Part shown: positions 1-7,434 of the stretch, piece after piece | How the letters are laid out: every line of letters begins with the position of its first letter | Numbering within the stretch: position 1 is the stretch's first letter | Origin: a virus | IMG/VR virus record: IMGVR_UViG_3300034407_002785 | Coordinates: 1 to 36,221 of that record | Direction: 5' to 3' (one strand) | Length of the DNA: 36,221 nt | Notes under the pieces: model-generated | Database searches by the model: none | What the model saw: only the letters and a program-made list of their open reading frames with translations | What the model was told of the DNA's origin: nothing | Position numbers and translations under genes: made by a program

Positions 1-148
1 TGAAGGTGTTAAAGTAGCAGAGGTTAAGTTTGAACTTACTAAACTAGTGATCATGCTTGATACTGATAAGGACGGCGAAAAGCTTTTAGAGCTTACTGTT
101 GATCTTGCTGAAGCATTCTCAGAAGTATCTACTAAAATAATCAAATAA
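1..148 (+). CDS. C-terminal part of small DxDxDG-repeat protein (continues from 36115)
   Basis: This is an open frame with no start inside the window edge. It is read from base 2, with base 1 completing a codon split by the edge, and it stops at 146-148. Joined to 36115-36221 it gives an 84-residue protein made of two similar halves. Each half carries an EF-hand-loop-like motif (DSDNDGE at residues 18-24, DTDKDGE at 56-62) followed eight residues later by LSEA or LAEA. Short acidic proteins of this kind occur at the end of late operons in other phages, but I do not know their function. Calcium binding is only suggested by the DxDxDG pattern. The stop overlaps the next start by one base (TAATG), so translation is probably coupled. 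Confidence 0.8.
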   Translation, partial: EGVKVAEVKFELTKLVIMLDTDKDGEKLLELTVDLAEAFSEVSTKIIK

Positions 149-498
149 TGATTAAACATGAAGAGTATACAGGCGCGCTTAAATCGATACTGATCGAGCG
201 CGTTTCCTCTTCTGCTTTCGTTAAGATAGTAGCGAAGGTGCCCTTTCTAGCGTACGGTCCCTGGGGATATCTCTTCAGCCTTATGTTAGAAAAATTTATC
301 ACATTTCTATTTAACTATACTGAGCTAGGGATCATCCTAGTGTACACGGATGTACGAGTTGGGAAACAAGGGAAAGCCTTCTCCAAGGCGATCGAGAAAT
401 ACATTAACTCACAAAAAGGCGGGTCACATGAGGAGAAAGAGAGAACGCAAAAGGAAGTCATTAAATCCTTCAATACTCTTATTAGTTTTACTTCTTAA
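148..498 (+). CDS. Small hydrophobic membrane protein, holin-like candidate
   Basis: This 116-aa protein has a long hydrophobic stretch at about residues 23-55 (FLAYGPWGYLFSLMLEKF in its centre) and a second at 60-66. A charged, probably cytoplasmic C-terminal tail rich in K and E follows. The start overlaps the stop of the preceding gene by one base and has no clear Shine-Dalgarno of its own, so it probably relies on coupled translation. It lies at the distal end of the late operon next to a lipoprotein gene, a common position for lysis functions. Holin is therefore a reasonable guess, but no family signature proves it. The 8542-8811 protein is a competing holin candidate. Confidence 0.7.
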   Translation: MIKHEEYTGALKSILIERVSSSAFVKIVAKVPFLAYGPWGYLFSLMLEKFITFLFNYTELGIILVYTDVRVGKQGKAFSKAIEKYINSQKGGSHEEKERTQKEVIKSFNTLISFTS

Positions 499-784
499 CT
501 CTTGCGCCACTAAGCCGCCTAATATCGTAGCGTGTTTCCCGTTAACCCCTTCAAAGGGAACGTGTAGTTACACCATGGAAAATAAAACCTTTATCATTAG
601 CGATGAATCTCCGTGGAAAGGGAAGACTTGGTTCGAGCATAAGATGAGAATGATCCACATTCCTGTAGAATCTTGGGTTGACCTTAAGACCTATATCTTA
701 AAAACGTGCATCCAAAATAAAGTATGTGATAAAAACTTGAAAGATTGGCGCAGTATTATTAGTAATATAGATAAAAAGCTCTAG
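428..784 (+). CDS. Small lipoprotein, possible outer-membrane spanin (Rz1-like) subunit
   Basis: I place the start at 428 because the reading then opens with a classic lipoprotein signal: a very basic N-terminus (MRRKRERKRK), a hydrophobic core (ILLLVLLL) and a lipobox-like LNSC with the modified Cys at residue 26. The frame is open back to 350, but that extension lies inside the preceding gene and would bury the signal peptide. The mature part is about 92 residues with four more cysteines, so disulphides in the periplasm are possible. It overlaps the membrane-protein gene by 71 bp in another frame, as Rz/Rz1 pairs do. It is longer than typical Rz1 and not proline-rich, so the spanin role is an inference. 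Its TAG stop shares CTAG with the convergent minus-strand gene. Confidence 0.72.
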   Translation: MRRKRERKRKSLNPSILLLVLLLNSCATKPPNIVACFPLTPSKGTCSYTMENKTFIISDESPWKGKTWFEHKMRMIHIPVESWVDLKTYILKTCIQNKVCDKNLKDWRSIISNIDKKL

Positions 785-1095
785 GAGTTCCATGTGACCT
801 TCTCAAAAGTTTGCTGCATACATTCACCCATTAAATCTACAAGATGCTCATTCATTGAAAGATCTTCAAACTTACAATGGTCTAACAAGTAATGGCTGAA
901 CTCATGCCAATAGATTTGCTCAACCTTGGAGACTGGCATTGGAACTTGACCTTCGTGAGTCTGGACTCTTATCAGGTTACGGTTATAATAACAAATGCCG
1001 ACGGCTCCAGGAATTTCTATATCCTTTAAGAGTTCGACCTTAACCGTATGCCCACCCATTTTAAAAGACTTTGGTATATTGTACTTAACCTTCAT
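781..1095 (-). CDS. Small HExxH zinc-metalloprotease-like protein
   Basis: This 104-aa protein carries HEFSH at residues 64-68, a zinc-protease HExxH motif. A downstream acidic helix (NEHLVDLMGE, about 81-90) could supply the third metal ligand, as in the SprT-like and ImmA/IrrE-like minimal domains often found in phages and mobile elements. The N-terminal 60 residues look like the small beta-sheet part of such domains. It is the last gene of the leftward operon and overlaps the metallophosphoesterase gene upstream by 11 bp. Its substrate is unknown. ImmA-like proteins cleave repressors, while others only keep the fold, so active protease is inference. The stop codon is the minus-strand reading of a CTAG shared with the facing lipoprotein gene. 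Confidence 0.8.
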   Translation of the reverse strand: MKVKYNIPKSFKMGGHTVKVELLKDIEIPGAVGICYYNRNLIRVQTHEGQVPMPVSKVEQIYWHEFSHYLLDHCKFEDLSMNEHLVDLMGECMQQTFEKVTWNS

Positions 1096-1843
1096 ATAGA
1101 TACCCGTCTACGCATACCTTGTGATCTCGTATGCTGTATTGATTGATGTGAAACTCTGTTCTATCTTTAACAGTTGCAATGATAAAACATTGCTGCCAAT
1201 TCTCATGTCCCTTGGTGTAGGAAAATACCTCAGCGTGTTCTGGAGTTAGATCCGTACTACCTAACCAGCCATTAAAGTAAGCAGCATATATCTTTCCTGA
1301 TGCACCTGTTGTACAAGCTTTCTCTTCTCTGTGAGTACATCCATAAATATAAGTTTGGTCTATCTTCTTTCCCAGACAAGCCTTAGCAGCGGTATAGCTT
1401 GGAGGAGAGTGCTGGAGGTAACACTCTGTATCCTCCAATCTATATTTATATTGATACGGGTGATACTCTATATCAAGTGATTCAAGATTGAAGTGGTTTT
1501 CTGGGGTGACAACATTCCAAAAGGGTTTGGAGTGTTTTAAGATAAATCTATCGAGCCTATTCATATGATTTCCTGCATTGAGAACTATCTCTATGTCAGG
1601 AAACCTTTCTCGAAGATCAATTAGGAAGTCCCTAGTATCGTCTAACTCATCTTGTAAAGTTGTACTGATGTTAGGGTGCTTAGGTCCGTGCATATTGACG
1701 TTATAAAAATCAACTAGATCTCCATTGATAATAAGTCTATCAAGCTTTAAATCTTCTAAGATGTTTAATACTAGGTCAAGAGAACGGGGGTCGTGAAACG
1801 GGCGATGTATATCATTGATAATCATTGTTCGTGTTATGGACAT
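1085..1843 (-). CDS. Calcineurin-like metallophosphoesterase
   Basis: This 252-aa protein shows the ordered metal-binding motifs of the family: DIH (D11, H13), GDLVD (41-45), then GNHM and, near the C-terminus, GCTHRE as the final GxH-type motif. Such enzymes hydrolyse phosphomonoesters or phosphodiesters with two divalent metals. Phage members include DNA-, RNA- or nucleotide-directed enzymes, and the substrate cannot be read from the motifs. A good ribosome site (AAAGAGG) sits just ahead of the ATG. The gene lies after the replication genes and amidase and overlaps the HExxH gene downstream, suggesting joint translation. Roles in nucleic-acid processing or in removing a host signalling nucleotide are both possible and unproven. 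Confidence 0.88.
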   Translation of the reverse strand: MSITRTMIINDIHRPFHDPRSLDLVLNILEDLKLDRLIINGDLVDFYNVNMHGPKHPNISTTLQDELDDTRDFLIDLRERFPDIEIVLNAGNHMNRLDRFILKHSKPFWNVVTPENHFNLESLDIEYHPYQYKYRLEDTECYLQHSPPSYTAAKACLGKKIDQTYIYGCTHREEKACTTGASGKIYAAYFNGWLGSTDLTPEHAEVFSYTKGHENWQQCFIIATVKDRTEFHINQYSIRDHKVCVDGYLYEG

Positions 1844-1914
1844 AAAACCTCTTTGACATAAAGGTTATATGTACACGGAATGATTGACACGACTCACTAA
1901 GTAAATCTTGATCC

Positions 1915-2463
1915 CTAGAGTACGGTATTTGTCCAGAAGTTTGCTTGATCCTCTACAGGCAACCAGTCACTCGGACTGTCACCAAAGAATAGCTCTGTTA
2001 AAAGAGCGGCTTGCATCCCGTGCTTCTTAGCAAGGTATAAGTTCTTATAACCCCTGTCGTGCTTCCAAACTTCCTTTACCCCGCGTATTCTTCTATCGGG
2101 AAACTTTCCTGCGAACTGATCTAGTATAAGTTCGGCTTGCATCTTAGAATAAGTATCTCCTTTCAATACAAGAATCATTGCGCCTTTGGCGAATCCATTA
2201 AAAGCATTAAAGTGAGGTTCTATACTGGCATTACGTCCAAGTCTTAAGAGCTCCTTGGCAGCGCCATCAATACCATTGATGCGGGTAGCTGAGTAAGCAT
2301 CCATCTGACGTAACATAATAGAAGCATATACAAACTCGCTGTATTTATCGTCCCAACTCATTGCCCCCTGAGCCTTAGGAGTGTGAGGAATAATAAACCC
2401 CCATTTAAGTTTAATGGCTTCCCCTTCTCCATAACCAGGAGCAGGTTTTCGGCAAAATATCAT
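1915..2463 (-). CDS. Zinc-dependent N-acetylmuramoyl-L-alanine amidase (endolysin candidate)
   Basis: The 182-aa sequence fits the Amidase_3 fold in compact form. IPHT gives H27 as a zinc ligand candidate, E43 is suitably placed for the second, and IEPHFNA (H84, N86) matches the SIHxNA motif holding the third. LLTELFF (E157) matches the C-terminal catalytic glutamate strand. These enzymes cut the bond between muramic acid and the stem peptide. There is no signal peptide and no obvious cell-wall-binding domain, so it would need a holin or spanin pathway to reach the wall. The start is supported by AAAGGAAG five bases ahead and overlaps the helicase stop by 4 bp (ATGA). Its position inside the replication operon is unusual for a lysis gene. 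Confidence 0.8.
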   Translation of the reverse strand: MIFCRKPAPGYGEGEAIKLKWGFIIPHTPKAQGAMSWDDKYSEFVYASIMLRQMDAYSATRINGIDGAAKELLRLGRNASIEPHFNAFNGFAKGAMILVLKGDTYSKMQAELILDQFAGKFPDRRIRGVKEVWKHDRGYKNLYLAKKHGMQAALLTELFFGDSPSDWLPVEDQANFWTNTVL

Positions 2464-3620
2464 AGTACTTCCTTTAGCGTGGATATCTTCTTAGATAATG
2501 TCTTCCCAATATGAGCGTCGATTTTACCATAGAAAACTCTATGAACAACGCACGGGCGGTCTTGACTTATGCGGTGTATTCGTTTCTCAGCCTGTAGTAA
2601 ATCTCCAGGGACAAAGGGAAGATCATTAAACACCAAATGCCTTGCGGCTGTCAGCGTGACCCCTACCGAAAGGGAGCCTGTAGTGGCGACAATAACGTCA
2701 AGCTTCTTGTCTTGAAACGATGTGACAATCTGATCTCTTATCGGCATGGAGGTCGCACCTGTAATAGATCCAACCTTATAGCTTTTTAAGATATCGCTAA
2801 TCTCCATTGTCGGTTCAATGTGGTCGGTGAAAATGACCACGGGACCCTCGCCCTGTTCAAGGATATCCTTAACATACTTCGCAGTATGGGAAGCCTTTAT
2901 AAGTGCCGAGTGTTTCTTCATTGATGCGAACGCAGGACTCTCTTCATTCCACGCTTGCAGTAAATCTTTATCTACGAAGTCAGGTTCAAGTTCCACGTCA
3001 ACCCTAGTGATTGGGGGTAAGTCTAAAACCTCGGAAGCTTTCCTTCTAAGGTAGCACTTTGAAAGAATCTTCTTTAGTTCAGGAACATTTCTATGTCCCG
3101 TGAACCGAGTAACATTCCTGTTTCCAATACGGAATTTCTCAAGGTTGCTGAATCGTTTACAAAAGTCCCAATAATCGATTTTAATCGCTCCGACCAAATA
3201 CAACAAACTCCAAAACTCACCGACCCTGTTCTTGATAGGGGTTCCAGACATCAGAACCAATCTCTTAGGAGGGAAATCTGTTACTAGGTGGAAGAAGTGA
3301 TTTGTTCTCTGGGCATCGGGGTTCTTTAAATAGTGACACTCATCTACTAAGGTGTTGTCATATCTTGTATTGAGGTTTTTTAATTTCGAGTAACTTATGA
3401 CGGTGAATAGAGAAGGGTCTTTGGCAAATTTCTCTATCTCCCTTGTCCAGTTTCCTTTAAGAAATGCTGGACATACTACTAGCGTGGAACCTGGGGATCG
3501 ATTAACTAACTCAATAGCTTGTACCGTTTTGCCTAAACCCATTGAGTCGCCAAGTATAGCCCACGGAGTCCTCAAAAGGAATTGAACTCCTGTTTCTTGA
3601 AAAGGATATAATTTAAGCAT
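2460..3620 (-). CDS. SNF2-family (SF2) DNA helicase/translocase
   Basis: This 386-aa protein carries the SF2/SNF2 motifs in order: GDSMGLGKT Walker A (24-32), DECH box (93-96), LMSGTPIKN motif III, and QAEKRIHRISQ motif VI in the C-terminal RecA-like domain. It is a compact ATP-driven DNA translocase without accessory domains, of the kind found in phage replication modules beside PolA and a RecB-like nuclease. I start it at 3620 (MLKLYPFQ), where ATG overlaps the nuclease stop by 8 bp. The frame is open to 3803, but that stretch lies inside the nuclease gene and has no homology-like content. It probably acts in fork restart or recombination-dependent replication. Confidence 0.92.
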   Translation of the reverse strand: MLKLYPFQETGVQFLLRTPWAILGDSMGLGKTVQAIELVNRSPGSTLVVCPAFLKGNWTREIEKFAKDPSLFTVISYSKLKNLNTRYDNTLVDECHYLKNPDAQRTNHFFHLVTDFPPKRLVLMSGTPIKNRVGEFWSLLYLVGAIKIDYWDFCKRFSNLEKFRIGNRNVTRFTGHRNVPELKKILSKCYLRRKASEVLDLPPITRVDVELEPDFVDKDLLQAWNEESPAFASMKKHSALIKASHTAKYVKDILEQGEGPVVIFTDHIEPTMEISDILKSYKVGSITGATSMPIRDQIVTSFQDKKLDVIVATTGSLSVGVTLTAARHLVFNDLPFVPGDLLQAEKRIHRISQDRPCVVHRVFYGKIDAHIGKTLSKKISTLKEVL

Positions 3621-4476
3621 TGTTGCTCTTAAACACTTCAAGCTTCCCACTTTCAGAGTAAGTCTTAGCATGGCACTGGCTCCAAAACTCGCAAGGTCTG
3701 AAGTATGAATCACAATAGGATCTATTCCTCTTAGGTATAGCTTTACCTGATCTAAATTCCATAGACAGTTTATGGAGCTCCATATGATCCGCATAGAATC
3801 CATCGGGGTCCATTTCCTCTAATGGAATTGCAATGTCGTAACTCTTGATCCCCTTAGCTAGTCGCTTAACGAAATCATAATATCCTTCTTTGAGTTTACG
3901 TTTAAGTTTATACTTAGTAGTCACTCTATAACGGGACCCCTTAAACTTCTTAACATCCAGTTCAAGTACCCCTGCTATCTGCTTATAGAAAGAAGTATAG
4001 AGGTTAAGCTGCGTGTCCATCGGCAATCTAGCAGTTGTTATTTCACTGTAACGGGCGGCTGTCTTTAGATCCCCTATCCACCAATTACCCTCTTCGTCCA
4101 CCAAGATAATATCTATGAATCCAATGAAGTGCTCATTAGATAAAGTGAACTCACAAGTATGAGCGGTTAAGCCTGACTTTTTATGTACTTGTAGATATCT
4201 TAAAAGCATAGCGTGAAGCATAGCCTTGTGATCCTCTACATCGTAATCGATGCAAGCTTGATCTAGAAGCCCTTCGAGGTCTTCCTCGGTATGGTTATTA
4301 AGTTCCATTACCTCGTGGAAAGCTTTACCTACATTAAAAGCTGTTTCGTTATTCTCGTAGTCGGGATCTTTCTCAACGGTAGTATCTACTTTATGATAGT
4401 AATATTTTTGTTGGCAATTTTTTAATAGTGTAGCACTTGAATAAGAGAGCTGCGTACTTGGCTTCTTGTCAGTCAT
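3613..4476 (-). CDS. PD-(D/E)XK nuclease, Cas4/RecB-like with Fe-S cysteines
   Basis: The 287-aa protein has the RecB-nuclease motif series: GKAFH (H54), GFIDIIL (D122), GDLKTA (D136, K138) and QLNLY (Q155), the last being the QxxxY helix of the family. One cysteine near the N-terminus (C21, after SYSSATLLKN) and three near the C-terminus (C254, C261, C267) match the split 4Fe-4S cluster of Cas4 and AddB nucleases. It resembles the DUF2800-like nucleases paired with PolA and an SSB-like protein in phage replication modules. The start has AAAGGA ahead of it. Likely role: end resection in recombination-linked replication. It is not evidence of CRISPR, since no array or other cas gene is present. 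Confidence 0.9.
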   Translation of the reverse strand: MTDKKPSTQLSYSSATLLKNCQQKYYYHKVDTTVEKDPDYENNETAFNVGKAFHEVMELNNHTEEDLEGLLDQACIDYDVEDHKAMLHAMLLRYLQVHKKSGLTAHTCEFTLSNEHFIGFIDIILVDEEGNWWIGDLKTAARYSEITTARLPMDTQLNLYTSFYKQIAGVLELDVKKFKGSRYRVTTKYKLKRKLKEGYYDFVKRLAKGIKSYDIAIPLEEMDPDGFYADHMELHKLSMEFRSGKAIPKRNRSYCDSYFRPCEFWSQCHAKTYSESGKLEVFKSNNA

Positions 4477-4505
4477 GGCGATTTCCTTTGAAGGTTAGTT
4501 ATAAA

Positions 4506-4523
4506 GCCTCCCTTTCAGGAGGC
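4506..4523 (-). terminator. Short GC-rich hairpin after the SSB-like gene
   Basis: GCCTCC, a 6-base loop and GGAGGC form a perfect hairpin in the 54-bp gap between the SSB-like and nuclease genes. On the minus strand it is followed by TTTATAA, a weak T-tract. It may act as a partial terminator or as an mRNA processing or stability element that keeps SSB-like transcript levels above those of the distal genes. The T-tract is too poor to call it a full terminator. Confidence 0.45.
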
Positions 4524-4530
4524 AGTTTAT

Positions 4531-4917
4531 TTAATCTAATCCTTCAACATCAACACCTTTAGCATTCTCAGTTGTTTCTTTTGGCGCAGGAGCTTCTAGT
4601 TCCTCAGCTTCAGCAACGGCAACGTCAAATTGATGTGACGGCTTACCTTTGAACTGACCTTTCTCTAAAGTCTCTACACCCATATACGTAACTTGTACAG
4701 TTGTTCCAACCTCTATGGCATCCATCTGAAAAGCTAAGTGACCTGCTCCCCAAAGCATAACAGTCTTACTGTCATCAAGTGGCGCGTAGTTATAATTGTT
4801 CCCACCGAACATAGTGTTCTCAGTAGGTCCAAGGTACTTACCTTGTACTAAAATTTGACCTTCTTCACACTCTTTGTAGTCATAAACTTTCTTGTTCGTC
4901 ATTGATCTAAATTTCAT
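4531..4917 (-). CDS. Single-stranded DNA-binding-like protein
   Basis: I assign this 128-aa protein by context and shape. A predicted mostly-beta core of about 95 residues (for example TTVQVTYMG and KPSHQFDVAV) is followed by a low-complexity acidic tail from about residue 104 to the end, closing DVEGLD. An OB-like core with an acidic C-terminal tip is the usual layout of phage single-strand binding proteins, where the tail recruits polymerase and helicase. It sits directly between the PolA gene and the Cas4-like nuclease, the place of DUF2815-type SSBs in related modules. The start at 4917 has AAAGGAAG ahead; an internal ATG six codons in is less well placed. A hairpin follows the stop. Confidence 0.65.
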   Translation of the reverse strand: MKFRSMTNKKVYDYKECEEGQILVQGKYLGPTENTMFGGNNYNYAPLDDSKTVMLWGAGHLAFQMDAIEVGTTVQVTYMGVETLEKGQFKGKPSHQFDVAVAEAEELEAPAPKETTENAKGVDVEGLD

Positions 4918-4950
4918 AATTCTTCCTTTCGTAATTCTTACGTTCTTAAT

Positions 4951-6993
4951 TCATACTTCGTTATTGAAATATTTTGAAAACTGTTTATATTCTTGCTCAC
5001 TCCTGCTGTCAATATATAAATCCTGCGCTTTATAAAAGACCTGATCAATGGTCCTAGAACCGTGCGCCTCCATACCTGGACCCCATATGTTGCCATCCAT
5101 ACGAATAAGCTCCAATGCCTGATCCTTTAAAGGACCCTTAAAGTAATGTCCAAAGGCTTCTCGCATACATCTAGAAAATGTCAACAGGTTACTATCTAAG
5201 GAGTCGTCTAAATCAAGCTCGATATAAGCTGCATCATGGAGAGGTAAGATGACCGTAAGCCCTCTATCTTGACATAATTGAATAGCCTTTCTAAGGATGA
5301 CTGAACCCATTCCCTGAATCGGCATATTAACTGCTGAACGTAGATTGTCGTTATCCCCGAACATCGTCCAACCGTCTGCAAGCTTTATATATCCCGTATC
5401 CTCATAGTCCTCTTCGCTATCCTTAATCCATTGAGCGTAGTCTGGATAGGCTTCCCTGAACATCTCGATAAGCCCATAAGCATCAGAGTAGGATATCTCC
5501 TCACCTACATCTAATGAAAGCTTACGTCCAAGCGCCGCAGGTCCCATTTGATAAGATATTCCAAGAGTCGTGCTTTTAAAAAGATCCCTCTCCTTTACAT
5601 ATTCTTTCTTAGTACCTTCCCAGGGGACGGCTCCAGCAAGCTTTGCAAAATAGAGATAAACATCTCCCGACCTGTAAGCTTCGATCATATTCTTATCACC
5701 ACTGATTAATCCTCCAAGTAAGAACTCCTCACTCCCGTAGTCAATAGAAGCGATCACTCTCCCCACCTTAGGCTCTACTAGCGAACGCATCCAAGCCGCC
5801 TTTAGATGGATGAAGCCTGTCGCCTTTGGCTGGTATCTAGCAGATTGTGCACCATATGCATTTAGATAAGGATGAGCTCTGTCATCTGATCCGTAATAAG
5901 AGAAAAAGGTGTCCTTGTTTTTTGCTTTTGGACCCTTTGGCTTGTAACCATTTAGTGATTGATTTAGTTTCAAATATCTTAAAAACTGAGCAGGAAAAAC
6001 ACCTCTAGGGAAGCTGTGGCGGTACGAGAAGTGCTTTTCGAAAGCATCTAATCCAATGGACACCTGCGCCGTGTCAGTGAGATTCCAATTTGACTTAAGT
6101 CCCGAGTGTTCGACCCAATTCTTGACGGCTTTAGTGTTAAGTGTGTAGCGGTTTAATGGCTTGCTCCACTTAAATATATCCATCTCAGGGAACTGAGAGT
6201 TGATATCTTCTTGACAGTTCTTAATCATTTTAGGGATGTTTTTTACAAAGTTGGTTATCTTCTTTCTATTGACGGGATATCCAATTGCGGAGATTAGTGC
6301 TGCACGTGCTACGGTCTCCCCCCTCCATAACATCTCTTCACGTAATAGTTCAGGATCAAACTTGGATCGATATAATCCCTTATAAGCGACGATCATCTTC
6401 TCTAGAATCTCCTCTAGATCGGCTACATCGGAAGCTCCATAGCTTAAGATCTCTTCAATGACTTTGGCGGTGAACCTGTCAGGGTTCTTTACGTCAAGGA
6501 TCACATCTCTCATCTTATTTTTAGTTTCGTAATCTTCTAGCGTGGCAGTTCCAAGCATCTTGTAAGTGCATCCTAGAAGGCTGCCTGGAGGTTTATCATG
6601 AGGGCGGTTATCGTCCCAATCTCTGTACTCCTGTCTATAAGTTGTTTTAATCTTTCCGTTAAAAAAGTGTTTACCGTATCGATATTTATCGCAGTGGTTA
6701 GTTAACATTCTCCACTCGGCTTGAATATCTATCCACTTAAACTTAATAGGATTAAGTCCAAGGGCTATAATCCCTTTAGCTTCAGCGTCCACATTAAAAG
6801 CTAAGAGGGTCACCTCGTCTCTTACAGAAAGAAAGAACTCCTTAAGAGTTTTTTGAGCTGCTTTATCCTTGTGAAGCCATACGCTAACGGGCTTGCTCCC
6901 TGATAAACAATAAGCGCCAGACACTAGATTCAAAATTGATTCATTGCTGCCATTAAACTCCCAGTCAAGGGAGAGATATTTCACTTGGTTCAT
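4951..6993 (-). CDS. DNA polymerase I-type (family A) with 3'-5' exonuclease
   Basis: This 680-aa protein has a proofreading domain with D10/E12 (LDWEF), N67...D69 and Y185...D189, then the polymerase domain. Motif A is SIDYGSEEF (D418). The O-helix contains R469, K473, L477 and Y481, matching R754, K758, F762 and Y766 of E. coli Pol I. NMPIQG precedes motif C LPLHDAA (H586, D587). Leucine therefore replaces the phenylalanine at the 762 position, and alanine (A588) replaces the glutamate of the usual HDE. There is no 5'-3' exonuclease domain, as is normal for phage enzymes. It is the replicative polymerase of the module, starting behind AAAGGAAT. Viral polA surveys have linked the 762 residue to replication style. 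Confidence 0.95.
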   Translation of the reverse strand: MNQVKYLSLDWEFNGSNESILNLVSGAYCLSGSKPVSVWLHKDKAAQKTLKEFFLSVRDEVTLLAFNVDAEAKGIIALGLNPIKFKWIDIQAEWRMLTNHCDKYRYGKHFFNGKIKTTYRQEYRDWDDNRPHDKPPGSLLGCTYKMLGTATLEDYETKNKMRDVILDVKNPDRFTAKVIEEILSYGASDVADLEEILEKMIVAYKGLYRSKFDPELLREEMLWRGETVARAALISAIGYPVNRKKITNFVKNIPKMIKNCQEDINSQFPEMDIFKWSKPLNRYTLNTKAVKNWVEHSGLKSNWNLTDTAQVSIGLDAFEKHFSYRHSFPRGVFPAQFLRYLKLNQSLNGYKPKGPKAKNKDTFFSYYGSDDRAHPYLNAYGAQSARYQPKATGFIHLKAAWMRSLVEPKVGRVIASIDYGSEEFLLGGLISGDKNMIEAYRSGDVYLYFAKLAGAVPWEGTKKEYVKERDLFKSTTLGISYQMGPAALGRKLSLDVGEEISYSDAYGLIEMFREAYPDYAQWIKDSEEDYEDTGYIKLADGWTMFGDNDNLRSAVNMPIQGMGSVILRKAIQLCQDRGLTVILPLHDAAYIELDLDDSLDSNLLTFSRCMREAFGHYFKGPLKDQALELIRMDGNIWGPGMEAHGSRTIDQVFYKAQDLYIDSRSEQEYKQFSKYFNNEV

Positions 6994-7003
6994 GTAGATT
7001 CCT

Positions 7004-7210
7004 TTAACTTACGTCAGCTAGTGACATTTTAATAGGTGGTCCGTTTTTGGATATTAGAAAAACGCATCCGTGATAGTCTATAAACTCCAAAAGCCCTTCT
7101 TGCTTAATCTTAAATAGATCCGTGAAGTTTATATACTTTGGAGGGGTCGCAGTGTGCGTACCCGTTACAGGTTCCACTTGCTCTGTGGTTTCTAGCTTAG
7201 TTTTTTTCAT
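7004..7210 (-). CDS. Small protein of unknown function upstream of DNA polymerase
   Basis: This gene encodes 68 aa. The frame is open further upstream to 7276, but I choose ATG 7210: it has AGGA at good distance and its ATGA overlaps the stop of a 30-codon membrane micro-gene. The N-terminal third is polar and threonine/proline-rich. The rest is a compact stretch (FTDLFKIKQEGLLEFIDYHG, then VFLISKNGPPIKMSL) that looks like a small alpha/beta fold. I do not recognise the family. It lies 10 bp ahead of the polymerase gene and is probably co-translated with it. Confidence 0.65.
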   Translation of the reverse strand: MKKTKLETTEQVEPVTGTHTATPPKYINFTDLFKIKQEGLLEFIDYHGCVFLISKNGPPIKMSLADVS

Positions 7211-7299
7211 ACGTATCCTAGGAAGTATAGAACAGATAGCCAAAAAAGAAGGCATAAGGTAGCGGCTGATAGCCATGTTAGTTTTGCGAACGTGTCCAT
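7207..7299 (-). CDS. 30-aa single-span membrane micro-protein
   Basis: A 30-codon frame reads MDTFAKLTWLSAATLC and then LLFWLSVLYFLGYV, that is, one hydrophobic helix over almost its full length behind a short polar start. AAAGGAC stands five bases ahead of the ATG, and the TGA stop overlaps the next start as ATGA. These two signals, rather than length, support it as a gene. Membrane micro-proteins are common in phage early operons, where they act on host membrane enzymes or regulate holins; which applies here is unknown. Confidence 0.6.
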   Translation of the reverse strand: MDTFAKLTWLSAATLCLLFWLSVLYFLGYV

Positions 7300-7330
7300 T
7301 ATTTGTCCTTTGTTCAGGCGATTAAAGACC

Positions 7331-7356
7331 CACCTTAGAAAATAAATCCTAAGGTG
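7331..7356 (-). terminator. Hairpin downstream of the HNH gene
   Basis: CACCTTAG and CTAAGGTG form an 8-bp perfect stem around a 10-base AT-rich loop in the 134-bp gap after the HNH stop. On the minus strand it is followed by GGTCTTTAA, which is not a proper U-tract. It could be a weak terminator or a boundary structure left by insertion of the endonuclease gene. The rest of the gap (7300-7330, 7357-7434) shows nothing I can call. Confidence 0.4.
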
Positions 7357-7434
7357 TAAATACGTGGTGAATTATTTACTTAACTACTTTCCAAATTCTT
7401 CCCATTTTTATATTTGTTATGGTTGAGATTAGCA

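Noticed and set aside
1844-1914. Promoter in the gap before the metallophosphoesterase
   Set aside because: On the minus strand only a weak TACATA/TATAAC-like -10 without a matching -35 is seen.
2818-3585. Plus-strand frames opposite the SNF2 helicase
   Set aside because: They lie wholly antisense to a gene with all helicase motifs, have no ribosome sites, and show cysteine/serine-rich non-protein composition.
3621-3803. N-terminal extension of the helicase to 3803
   Set aside because: It is inside the nuclease gene in another frame; the helicase fold starts at MLKLYPFQ with a proper overlap.
3613-4476. Cas4 as part of a CRISPR system
   Set aside because: No other cas gene and no array occur; the gene sits in a phage replication module where such nucleases are usual.
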